From Planctomycetia bacterium (GTDB lineage: Bacteria > Planctomycetota > Planctomycetia > Gemmatales > Gemmataceae): DNA of 52,178 nt. Positions 41,292 to 49,378 of the stretch are shown in pieces (position 1 is the stretch's first letter; the number at the start of each line of letters is the position of its first letter). The notes under the pieces are model-generated. The model did not search any database. It saw only the letters and a program-made list of their open reading frames with translations, and was not told the origin of the DNA. The translations under genes were made by a program, and so were the position numbers. Location: positions 1 through 52,178 of the forward strand of contig SXID01000028.1 of assembly GCA_005772955.1 (NCBI GenBank), written 5' to 3'.

Positions 41292-42194
41292 CTACTTTTT
41301 CTCCCCGGCTACTGGGACGAATTTCAACTCGCGCAGCCACGTCAGCGACTGCGTTTGCCAGGCGTCCCACATCGGTCCCTTGTACCCGTTGAGACCGTGC
41401 CCGCCGGAAGCCAGTTCTAGATACTTGGCCGGCACCTTCTGGGTGAGCAGGGCGTCGTAGAACGCCTTACTGTTCTCCAGCACGACTACCTTGTCGTCCT
41501 TTGCGTGGGCCAAGAACGCGGGTGGAGTCTTCGCCGTCACCTGCGTTTCGTTCGAGAACAATTTCACCAGCTTCTCATCTGGCTGCTTGCCCAGGAGGTT
41601 GGTGCGAGAGCCTCCGTGGCCCTTCTCGCCCATCGTGATGACGGGATACACCAGGATCATGAAGTCAGGTCGGCTGCTCTGCTTCCCTACTGCGTCATCT
41701 GACTTCGGGTCGCCGTCGTCGAAGTGCGTGCCAGCGGTCGAGGCCAGATGCCCACCGGCCGAGAATCCGATGATCCCGACCTTCGCGGGATCGACGCCCC
41801 AAGTTGTGGCGCTGGCGCGGACCGTGCGAATCGCCCGCTGGGCGTCGAGCAGCGGCACAGACGACCGGCCCTTGGGCAGTCGGTACTCCAGCACCACCCC
41901 GGTGATTCCGTGGGTGTTCAGCCAGGCCGCGATCCCGTGCCCCTCGGCCCCAGTCACCAACCCGCCGTAGCCGCCGCCGGGACAGATGACGACCGCGGTG
42001 CCGTTCGGCTTCTCCGGCTTGTGAACGGTGATCCACGTCTCGGCCTTCTCGAACGTGCCGTCGCCGTTGGGGGCGCGCATGTTCCAGAGCTTCAGGCGCT
42101 CGGGTTCGGCTTTCTTGGGCGGGTCGGCAGCCTGGGTCGCCGACACACAAAGGAAGCAACAACTGGCAAGCGTAAGTAGTCGCGTGGCGAGCAT
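41292..42194 (-). CDS. Exported alpha/beta-hydrolase (esterase/lipase-like)
   Basis: 300 residues with a signal peptide (1-22, ending SATQAAD). The hydrolase core has an oxyanion region VICPGGGYGGLV, nucleophile Ser in IGFSAGGHLAS, acidic residue in AHAKDDKVV and His in GGHGLNGYKGP. This is the acetyl-esterase/xylanase-associated group (DUF-type BD-FAE). It could remove acetyl or aryl groups from plant polysaccharides; this is inference from the group. GGAG lies before the ATG. The next gene upstream is the BNR-repeat protein, 58 bp away, so an operon is likely. Confidence 0.87.
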   Translation of the reverse strand: MLATRLLTLASCCFLCVSATQAADPPKKAEPERLKLWNMRAPNGDGTFEKAETWITVHKPEKPNGTAVVICPGGGYGGLVTGAEGHGIAAWLNTHGITGVVLEYRLPKGRSSVPLLDAQRAIRTVRASATTWGVDPAKVGIIGFSAGGHLASTAGTHFDDGDPKSDDAVGKQSSRPDFMILVYPVITMGEKGHGGSRTNLLGKQPDEKLVKLFSNETQVTAKTPPAFLAHAKDDKVVVLENSKAFYDALLTQKVPAKYLELASGGHGLNGYKGPMWDAWQTQSLTWLRELKFVPVAGEKK

Positions 42195-42252
42195 GATTTC
42201 ACTCCGTTTGGGAGAGGTCGAGGGTCATCTTCAATCTGAACAGGAACACCGG

Positions 42253-43275
42253 CTACTTGTCTGCATTAACGAACTTCGCGATTCGGCCTTTCGGGCCAGC
42301 AGCCCAGCCTTCTCCGGTCGCGGTGAAGGCGACGGCGTTGTACTTCTCCTGATCGAGCGGCGTCCAGGTCACGCCGTTGTCCACAGAAACGTCGGACCCC
42401 GACGTGCCGACGGCCACCCACCGGTCCTTCGCCCAGGCGACCCCGGAACGGAACGGCAACGGCTTCTCGATAAGCCTCCACGTCTTTCCGCCGTCGGTGG
42501 TGACCGCCCCCGTTGCTTCCGTAGCGTCGGGCTTGCGGTAGTCGCCGCCGCCGATCACGCCGTGTTTGCCGTCCCGAAAGGCGATCGAGAACACGCCGGC
42601 CGACTCGATACCGGCAAGGAGCGGCGTCTCGCTGACGCTCCAGGTCTTCCCGCGATCGACCGAATGGAACACCCGCGCTGACTTGGCCCCGCCAGTGCAG
42701 AACCAGACATCGTTCTCGCCGCGAGTGACGAGGCAGGTGCCGCTGGCCGCGAATGCGCCTTCCTTCGGCAGCGCCGCGGGCCGGCTCTTCTCCAGCAACG
42801 GGGTCCACTTTTCGCCGCCGTCGTCGGTGACGATCAAGAGAAACTTCCCGTCCACGGGGTCGCTGAGTGCGATCCCGTGCTTCTCGTCCCAGAACGCGAG
42901 GGCGTCGAAGAACGCTTTCGGCTCGGCGTTCTTGAACTGGAGCTTCCAGGTCTTGCCGCCGTTCGTTGTCTTGTAGATTCGAGAATCTTCGCCGAGGCCG
43001 GCGCTTATCAGGTAGGCCGTCTCTTCGCCGAACGCCTCGACGTCGCGGAAGTCGAGTTTGTCCGCGTCCGGCACCGTGCCGACGGCCCACGTCTTCCCGC
43101 CGTCGGTGGTGCGGCCGAAGGTTCCCTTCGTGCCGCTGACCCACGCCACTTTCGGATTGACCGCGCACAGACCGCGGAAGTCCGCATCGGTCTTGATGGC
43201 TTGCACCTGCCACTGCCCGAAGGCCGCGGTGTTACCGAACCCGCAGAGCAGTGCGGCGATGAAGAACGGTTTCAT
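42253..43275 (-). CDS. Exported BNR/YCF48-like beta-propeller protein
   Basis: 340 residues from the ATG at 43275, with GGAG six bases before it and a signal peptide (about 1-20, ending AAFGQ). The repeated TTDGGKTW, TTNGGKTWKL, TDDGGEKWTPL, SVDRGKTWSV and SVDNGVTWTPL are Asp-box (BNR) motifs found in sialidases and photosystem assembly factors, so a six- or seven-bladed propeller is expected. No catalytic Tyr/Glu of sialidases is evident. It lies between two esterase genes. Function unknown. Confidence 0.88.
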   Translation of the reverse strand: MKPFFIAALLCGFGNTAAFGQWQVQAIKTDADFRGLCAVNPKVAWVSGTKGTFGRTTDGGKTWAVGTVPDADKLDFRDVEAFGEETAYLISAGLGEDSRIYKTTNGGKTWKLQFKNAEPKAFFDALAFWDEKHGIALSDPVDGKFLLIVTDDGGEKWTPLLEKSRPAALPKEGAFAASGTCLVTRGENDVWFCTGGAKSARVFHSVDRGKTWSVSETPLLAGIESAGVFSIAFRDGKHGVIGGGDYRKPDATEATGAVTTDGGKTWRLIEKPLPFRSGVAWAKDRWVAVGTSGSDVSVDNGVTWTPLDQEKYNAVAFTATGEGWAAGPKGRIAKFVNADK

Positions 43276-43313
43276 GCGGTACTCCAGTTCCGACACGGCG
43301 TTCCCGCGCCCGT

Positions 43314-44555
43314 CTACTTCGCGGTTCGGACGCTCAGCGTAGTCGGCTCCGCGGTGATCTTCAGCCCGGGGATGGTTACGCACCCCTGAGCGTCGGCCTT
43401 GACCTCACCTTTCGCCGTGCCGAATGTCCAGCTCACGGTCACACCGGCGGCCACCTTCAGCTTCTGTACCCGGCGCAGGCTGACAGCCGCGGTCGCTTCG
43501 GTTGGGATCGTGAACGACGTCTTGAGGTCCGCGGCCTTGACCAGAAACAGTTTCGTCTCGAGCGCGTCCGCCGTGTCGCTCACGTTCGTCCAGCGGAAGT
43601 ACGCGTTCACCTGCCCCGACTTCTTGCTGGTGAGTTGATCCGGCCAGGGAAGCGGGTCGTTGGTGGAGGCGTTGGTGAACACCGGGTACGACTCGTTCTT
43701 CTTGACGCTCAGCCAGTCGAAGGAGTTGATGAGGTCGTTGACCTTCAGGATGTTTTCGTGGTTGTTCGCGTGCCCGAACGGTCCCCAGTACATGAACAGT
43801 GGGTACTTCCGATCGTTCATGGCCTTGATGAACGTCTCGTGGCCCTTCGCCCAGGTGTCGTTCTGGGCGGAGTAGTCCACCACGATCGGCGGTTCGGGTA
43901 GGGTCACGTCCGCCGGCACGGTCTTCGCGCCGAAGTACATCCGGCTGTTGACGTGTTCGACCTTCGCGGGCACGTTCGCCTTGACCGCGGCGAACACGTC
44001 GCCGTGGCGCACGCCGATCCCGAGGGCGCCGCTACCGCCCATGGAATTCCCACACAGGTAGACGCGGTTCTCGTCGAGGCCGTACTCCTTGACCACCCAC
44101 TTCACCGTGTCGATCACGCGCTTCTCGGTGGGGCACACGTCGGGGCCTTTGTGTTTCTCGCTCCCCCACCACCAGTCCCCCTTGTTCGCCCTGCAATCGA
44201 GGTACAGAGCATAGAAGTCCTGGGGCGCGTGGTAGATGTCGTGGTTGCCGACCTTGGTCGTGCATGCCAGACACGAGTTCACGTCGTGCCCCGCGGAATG
44301 CAAGACCACGTAGAGCGGGGCGTTGGCCTTCGCTTGCTTCGGATGGAGGATCAGGAACGTGTCCCGTTGCGGTTCGGCGTACCCCCACTCCTTCTTGACC
44401 CCATGCTGGAACGTGTGTAATTTCCGCCCGGTGAACTCCGAATCCTTGGTCTTCTCTGGCGCCCACTTCGCCTCTTGCGCCCGTGCCGACGTTGAAGCCG
44501 CCACGGTCAGCCACATCACGATGAGCAGAGATGCGATCCGGGAACGTGGGTTCAT
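43314..44555 (-). CDS. Exported esterase of the PHB-depolymerase-like group
   Basis: 413 residues from the ATG at 44555, with AGGAG upstream and a signal peptide (about 1-26, ending STSARAQ). The hydrolase part has YVVLHSAGHDVNSCLACTTK, the nucleophile in VYLCGNSMGGSGALGIG, an acidic residue in VVDYSAQNDTW and a His in WGPFGHANNHEN, the usual order. The C-terminal 130 residues form a beta-rich tail. It belongs to a run with the BNR protein (38 bp downstream), suggesting joint expression. The ester substrate cannot be told. Confidence 0.82.
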   Translation of the reverse strand: MNPRSRIASLLIVMWLTVAASTSARAQEAKWAPEKTKDSEFTGRKLHTFQHGVKKEWGYAEPQRDTFLILHPKQAKANAPLYVVLHSAGHDVNSCLACTTKVGNHDIYHAPQDFYALYLDCRANKGDWWWGSEKHKGPDVCPTEKRVIDTVKWVVKEYGLDENRVYLCGNSMGGSGALGIGVRHGDVFAAVKANVPAKVEHVNSRMYFGAKTVPADVTLPEPPIVVDYSAQNDTWAKGHETFIKAMNDRKYPLFMYWGPFGHANNHENILKVNDLINSFDWLSVKKNESYPVFTNASTNDPLPWPDQLTSKKSGQVNAYFRWTNVSDTADALETKLFLVKAADLKTSFTIPTEATAAVSLRRVQKLKVAAGVTVSWTFGTAKGEVKADAQGCVTIPGLKITAEPTTLSVRTAK

Positions 44556-44707
44556 GTTGAAGCTCCTTGTTAAATTCGTGGGAGAACGGGCGGGATTACT
44601 GTGACCTTCCTGACAGGATACGTTTCCACGACCCACGGCGGTCACGCCTTTGCCGACTCGTGCGGGCTTGCTCCGGGCTTGTCTCGTTCACTTTGCGACA
44701 CGGCGCG

Positions 44708-46150
44708 TCACGTGCAAATCTCTTTGATCGCGCTGCCGTGGTCGATGTCGAGTCGCTTGCGGCCGGGCACCACCAAGCGGCGGCCGTCGAGGCCGAGGCG
44801 GTCGAGTACGGTCGCGTGGATGTCGGTGATGTAGTGTGGTGACTCGACCGCGTGAAAGCCGAGTTCGTCCGTCGCGCCGTGGACGACTCCGCGCTTGATC
44901 CCGGCCCCGTAGAACCAGATTGTGAACCCGTGAGGGTGGTGGTCGCGGCCGGTTGGCATTTTGTAGGCGTCGCGCGTCTCCAGACCCGGCGTGCGCCCGA
45001 ACTCCGTGCAGCATACCACCATCACGTCCTTGTCCAATCCGGTGCGCTTCAGATCCTGAATCAACCCCGCGAGCGGCTTGTCCACCCGCGCGGCGCTCTT
45101 CGCGTGCAACTCCTTGAGGTTGTTGTGCGAGTCCCATTCACCGTAGTCGCTCAGATACACCAGGGAGAACCGCACGCCTTTCTCCGCGAGTCTCCGGGCC
45201 GCGAGTAACCGCCGCCCGTAGATCTCTGTCGCGGGAGAATCGATGCCGTAGAGTTTCTTCGTCTCCGCGGTCTCTTTGTTCAGGTCGAGCACTTCGGGCA
45301 CGGCCTTCTGCATCCGGTACGCGAGTTCGTAAGCCTTGATGCGTGCCTTCGCCTGCTCGTCGTCCGGGTACTCCGCGGCAGCGAGACCGTTCAACTCGTT
45401 GGCGAAGTCGAACACGCCCGCTTGCTCCTTTTCGAGCACGCCCTTACCGCGGGCCGCGAACGGCAGCGGGTTCTTCGGGTCGAGCGATAACTCTACTCCG
45501 GCGTGACGCGGGCCGAGGTAGTCGGGGGCGAAGTCCTTCTTCACCCGCACGTCCTTGTACTGACCGAGGAACACGAAGCTCGGCAGGTTCTCGTTGAGCG
45601 TGCCCAGACCGTAACTCGCCCACGCGCCGATGGTCGGTTGTTGCTCGTCGAGCGTGTGCCGCCCGGTGTGCATCTGGAACTCGGCCCCGTGGTCGTTGTC
45701 GGTTGTGTACATCGACCGCACGAACGCGAGGTCATCGGCACAGCCCGCGAGATTAGGGAACCAGTCGCTGATCTCGACGCCGAGTTTGCCGTGCTTCTTG
45801 AACCCGACCTGGAGCGGGAAGATTTTGGGATACGGTCGCGTGCCGCCGACCACGTCGCGCGAGTGTTTTGCGAACAGCGGCGACTTGAGCGGGTCGTCGA
45901 ACGGCGTATCCGCGAACGTCTTGCCCGCGTACTTCGTGAGTGCCGGCTTCGGGTCGAAGCTCTCCAGTTGCGAGACGCCACCGGAGAGGAACACCCAAAT
46001 GATTGACTTGGCCTTCGGCGCGTGGTGCGGCTTGCCGTCAGGCGGCGCCCACTTCGCTTCTGAGCCGATGCCGTCGCGGTGGAGCATGGCCCCGAGCGCG
46101 AGGCCGGTGAAGCCCATCCCGACATCGGCGAGGAACGCGCGGCGGTGCAT
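44708..46150 (-). CDS. DUF1501 family exported protein, second copy
   Basis: 480 residues with a twin-arginine leader (MHRRAFLADVGMGFTGLALG). Family segments are KAKSIIWVFLSGGVSQLESF, ATEIYGRRLLAARRLAEKGV, LVYLSDYGEWDSHNNLKE, MVVCCTEFGRTPGLETRDA and GRDHHPHGFTIWFYGAGIKR. The last 30 residues (DIHATVLDRLGLDGRRLVVPG) are typical too. It pairs with the PSD1-type gene directly upstream, as in the first module at 24.9-28.8 kb, but the two copies are clearly different in sequence. GAGG lies six bases before the ATG, beside a palindrome. A sulfatase-like activity is suspected for the family. Confidence 0.92.
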   Translation of the reverse strand: MHRRAFLADVGMGFTGLALGAMLHRDGIGSEAKWAPPDGKPHHAPKAKSIIWVFLSGGVSQLESFDPKPALTKYAGKTFADTPFDDPLKSPLFAKHSRDVVGGTRPYPKIFPLQVGFKKHGKLGVEISDWFPNLAGCADDLAFVRSMYTTDNDHGAEFQMHTGRHTLDEQQPTIGAWASYGLGTLNENLPSFVFLGQYKDVRVKKDFAPDYLGPRHAGVELSLDPKNPLPFAARGKGVLEKEQAGVFDFANELNGLAAAEYPDDEQAKARIKAYELAYRMQKAVPEVLDLNKETAETKKLYGIDSPATEIYGRRLLAARRLAEKGVRFSLVYLSDYGEWDSHNNLKELHAKSAARVDKPLAGLIQDLKRTGLDKDVMVVCCTEFGRTPGLETRDAYKMPTGRDHHPHGFTIWFYGAGIKRGVVHGATDELGFHAVESPHYITDIHATVLDRLGLDGRRLVVPGRKRLDIDHGSAIKEICT

Positions 46151-46163
46151 GGTTGGCCTCGAT

Positions 46164-46250
46164 GGTAGGCGACTCGCTCCGCGAGTCGCGCCTTTCGCAA
46201 CACAGTACTTCGAGCGCGACCAGTGTCACTCGCGGAGCGAGTGACCTACC
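46164..46250. repeat. Palindromic intergenic element, family D
   Basis: Arms of 23 nt (46164-46186 and 46228-46250) pair with two mismatches, and each arm contains its own palindrome ACTCGCTCCGCGAGT. The element touches the stop codon of the PSD1-type gene on one side, and its other side reaches to 14 bp before the DUF1501 start. Confidence 0.7.
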
Positions 46251-48914
46251 TTACCGCACCGTAACGAAGTCGGTGTGGTTGAACAGCGCGAGGATCAGGT
46301 TCTCGCGCGCTCGCTGTGCGGGGTCAGTTGACGGCCCGCCGACTGCCTTCGGCGCGGCCTTCAACTCGGCCGCGTTCGCTTCAAAGAGTTCACGCTGCTT
46401 CGCGAGGAACTTCGCTGTCGCGGTCGCTTCGCCCTTCTGCGGCGGGCGGGACAACACCTGCTCGAACGCGATACGAATGAAGTCGGCTTCCTCCTTCGCG
46501 GATGCCGAGAGCTTGCCAGCGAGGACGCGGCTCAACCGCTGTGCGAGGTCGCTGTTGGTCAGCGCGAGCGCTTGCTGCGGCAGCACGGACGTGGTGCGAC
46601 GGTACGCGTCGCACGGGTTGGCCGCGTCGAAGATGTCGAGGAACTCCATTCGCGCTTCGCCGTGGTGCGCGAAGTACAGGCTCCGGCGGCGGGAGATCAT
46701 CCCCTGATCCTGGGGAATCTCCAGTCCGCCCGCGGTGGCGTCGAGTTCACCCGCGGAGGCGAGCAGGCTGTCGCGGACCGCTTCCGCCTCGAGCCGGTTG
46801 GTCGGGAACCGCCACAGGTAGACGTTGTCCGAGTCGCGTTTCGCGCTCTCCGCGTCCGCGCCTTTCGATTGCATGCGGTAGGCGCGGCTGGTCACGATCA
46901 GCCGGTGTAAGTGCTTCGTCTTCCAACCCGTCGCGAGTAGCTCGGACGCGAGCCAGTCGAGTAACTCTGGGTGGCTCGGTGCTTTGCCGCTGCGGCCGAA
47001 GTTGTTCGTCGTTTCGACGAGCGGGCGGCCGAAGTGCCCGGCCCAGATGTGGTTCACCGCGACGCGAGCCGTCAGCGGATTGTCCTTCGACGTGATCCAG
47101 TTCGCGAGAGCCGCACGGCGCCCGCTGCTCGTCTTCGGATACATCGGCGAAAGCGACGCGTAAGTCGTGGAGGTCGCGTCGAACGCCTTGCGGGCGGTTT
47201 CCAGCTTTGCCTTCGTGTCGGCGAGTTGCTTCTCGGCTGCTGCCACCTTCGCGGCGTCCTTACCCTGCTTCGCCACTGGCAGCGACGCTTCCGCTTGCGC
47301 AAGCAGCACGTGGGCCGCGTCGAACGCGGCTTTTCGTTCGGCCTTGCTCGCGGTCTCCGCGACGGTTTTCTCGTCGCCAGGTGCGGCGAGGTAACGCACG
47401 TCGTCTGCGGCAATGCGTGCCTTGAGGGACGCGAGATCCGATCGCGCGGCCGCGAGTTTCATTTCGGCCACACGCACTGCGGGCATATCACCGTTCTTCG
47501 TCGCCTGCTCGAGTGCTGTCTCGGTGGCCTTCACCGCGGCCTCGCGCTTCTCGGTCTCCTCCTTCCGCACGAACGCTTTCAGCCCCGGATACCACGATTC
47601 CGGCGGAAGGTTCATCGCTTCAACTACGAACTTTCCGCCGAGCGCGGCCGGCACGCCGGGCGGTACTGGTGCGCGGCCCTTCGTCACGTTTCGCTCGTCG
47701 CCGCCGGTGTAGAAGAACGTCTTCGCGTCGGGCCGCTCGTCCATCACGCGTACCATGCCGGACGCGATCGGCTTGTACGAACCGCCGTAGCTGTACTTCG
47801 GGTACACGCCGGGGTCCGGTTCGCCCTGCCAGCGGTCGTGACGGATCTCGATTGGCTCGAAGATCGCGCGGAACTTGAAGTACTCCTCCTGCGTGAGCGG
47901 GTCGTACTTGTGGTCGTGGCAGTGGCAGCAGTTGAACGTGAGGCCGAGGAACGCCTTCCCCGTGTGCTCGACGCTGTCGCGCATCCAGTTGTTGTAATTC
48001 CACCGGAAGAAGTTCCGCACGACGAACCCGGTCGCGACGAGGTCTTCGTCTTTCGTCGGCGCGAGTTCGTCGGCCGCGAGCATGAGCCGCACCATCTCGT
48101 CGTAGCCGCGATCGTTGTTCAACGAGCGGACGATCCAGTCGCGCCACCGCCACACCTGTCCGTAGCTGTTGAGCACGTCGGGCACGGAGCGCCGCCCGTA
48201 CCAGTCGGAGTAACGCCACACGTCCATCCATCGGCGGCCCCACCGCTCGCCGTACTGCGGCGACGCGAGGAGTTTCTCGACCACTTTCTCGTATGCATCC
48301 GGCGCGTCGTCCTTGAGGAACGTGTTGAGTTCGTCGCGTGTTGGCGGTAGCCCAGTGAGGTCGAGGTACATGCGGCGCAGGAGCGTTGCCTTGTCTGCTT
48401 CTCCGACCGGCTTCAGCCCGCGTTTCTCCCACCCCGTTGCGAGGAACGCATCGATGGGGTTAGCACTGGCCTTTGGTTCACGGCTAACGGGCACAGGTGG
48501 GCTTTTCACCGGTTGGAAGGCCCAGTGCTTCGCGGGGTCGGCTTCGGGCTGTTCGTCCTTCGGCGCCTTCGCGCCCTGCTCGATCCATGCCTTGAGCAGG
48601 GCGAGTTGCGCGGCGGTTAGCGGCTTCCCCTCCGGCGGCATTCGGGCCTGATCGTTGGTGTCGCTCACGCGCTCCAGCAGCAAACTCGCGGCCGTCTTGC
48701 CCGGCTCGATCGCGGCACCGGACTTCCCCCCAGTGGTCGCGAGCGCCGCGGTGTCGAGGCGCAGTTTCGCTTTCTGCTTGAGCGCGCCGTGGCACGCGTA
48801 ACACCGCTCACGCAGGATCGGTTTGATGTCGCGTAGGTAATCGACCGGTTCCGCGGCGCGAACGGGGGCGAGAGTACAACAGAGGACCGCGAGTATGGGG
48901 AACCACCTGGTCAT
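46251..48914 (-). CDS. PSD1-type exported protein: cytochrome c, DUF1549 and DUF1553, second copy
   Basis: 887 residues from the ATG at 48914. A signal peptide (1-20) leads to a cytochrome-c domain with canonical CYACH (38-42) and a possible distal Met (DQARMPPEGKPL). DUF1549 follows (about 150-400, IDAFLATGWEKRGLKPVGEA, FNCCHCHDHKYDPLT). A long charged coiled coil is inserted (about 485-620, KREAAVKATETALEQATKNG). Then comes DUF1553 (about 640-880, ARVAVNHIWAGHFGRPLVET). It differs from the first PSD1 gene by its normal heme motif, the coiled coil and the lack of Ig domains. It begins the minus-strand run of DUF1501, esterase, BNR, hydrolase and dehydrogenase genes. Confidence 0.92.
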   Translation of the reverse strand: MTRWFPILAVLCCTLAPVRAAEPVDYLRDIKPILRERCYACHGALKQKAKLRLDTAALATTGGKSGAAIEPGKTAASLLLERVSDTNDQARMPPEGKPLTAAQLALLKAWIEQGAKAPKDEQPEADPAKHWAFQPVKSPPVPVSREPKASANPIDAFLATGWEKRGLKPVGEADKATLLRRMYLDLTGLPPTRDELNTFLKDDAPDAYEKVVEKLLASPQYGERWGRRWMDVWRYSDWYGRRSVPDVLNSYGQVWRWRDWIVRSLNNDRGYDEMVRLMLAADELAPTKDEDLVATGFVVRNFFRWNYNNWMRDSVEHTGKAFLGLTFNCCHCHDHKYDPLTQEEYFKFRAIFEPIEIRHDRWQGEPDPGVYPKYSYGGSYKPIASGMVRVMDERPDAKTFFYTGGDERNVTKGRAPVPPGVPAALGGKFVVEAMNLPPESWYPGLKAFVRKEETEKREAAVKATETALEQATKNGDMPAVRVAEMKLAAARSDLASLKARIAADDVRYLAAPGDEKTVAETASKAERKAAFDAAHVLLAQAEASLPVAKQGKDAAKVAAAEKQLADTKAKLETARKAFDATSTTYASLSPMYPKTSSGRRAALANWITSKDNPLTARVAVNHIWAGHFGRPLVETTNNFGRSGKAPSHPELLDWLASELLATGWKTKHLHRLIVTSRAYRMQSKGADAESAKRDSDNVYLWRFPTNRLEAEAVRDSLLASAGELDATAGGLEIPQDQGMISRRRSLYFAHHGEARMEFLDIFDAANPCDAYRRTTSVLPQQALALTNSDLAQRLSRVLAGKLSASAKEEADFIRIAFEQVLSRPPQKGEATATAKFLAKQRELFEANAAELKAAPKAVGGPSTDPAQRARENLILALFNHTDFVTVR

Positions 48915-49125
48915 TACGCTGGCCTGTGAGGGATGGACGAGCGGTTGATCATCACGACCTACGTGTTCCCGCGGTGACTGTGGGTGGGTTCGGGTTCGGC
49001 TCAGACGCGGAGTTTTTCGTTGCAAACTCGCTCAAGATTACACGGCATGGTGTGGGATGTGCAACTACTCAGTTCTACCGTGACACAGGAGAGAAGAGAA
49101 CGAGATTGGCCACAAAGTTACCCAC

Positions 49126-49364
49126 ATGAACGTGATCCTCCAGGTGGTCGCCCTGACGGTACTCCTGTTCGTCGCGCAGAAAGTCCTTCGTCACGCGGGC
49201 AAATTGATCCTGTGGAGCCTGTTCTTGGTGGCGCCGTTCATGCTCACACCGGAAGGGTTGATCGTCAACGAATTTGGACTGTTCGTGTGGCTCAAACTGT
49301 TCAATACGTTGTTTTGCACTTCCTGGGCGTTCTGCTCCGGTTCACCTCTGTCGGTCAACGGTAA
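49126..49364 (+). CDS. Small membrane protein, apparently frameshifted
   Basis: From the ATG at 49126 the protein has two hydrophobic stretches (NVILQVVALTVLLFVA and LILWSLFLVAPFMLTPEG) followed by VNEFGLFVWLKLF. In that frame it then loses its character and runs to 49647 inside pheT. One frame over, VVLHFLGVLLRFTSVGQR continues with natural composition and stops at 49364. The small planctomycete proteins I recall of this type end in a similar short LLRFT segment. So a frameshift near 49305, in the sequence or in the organism, is likely. It is convergent with pheT, 14 bp away. Confidence 0.45.
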
Positions 49365-49378
49365 TGGGTGTCTCCCAC

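Noticed and set aside
46971-48350. 459-codon plus-strand open frame
   Set aside because: Antisense to the second PSD1-type gene; Arg/His/Val-rich composition without motifs.
49048-49063. Sigma-54-like TGGTGT-N5-GTGCA upstream of the small membrane protein
   Set aside because: 7 of 11 matches with correct spacing, a level likely to arise by chance in GC-rich sequence, and no dyad or regulator gene nearby.
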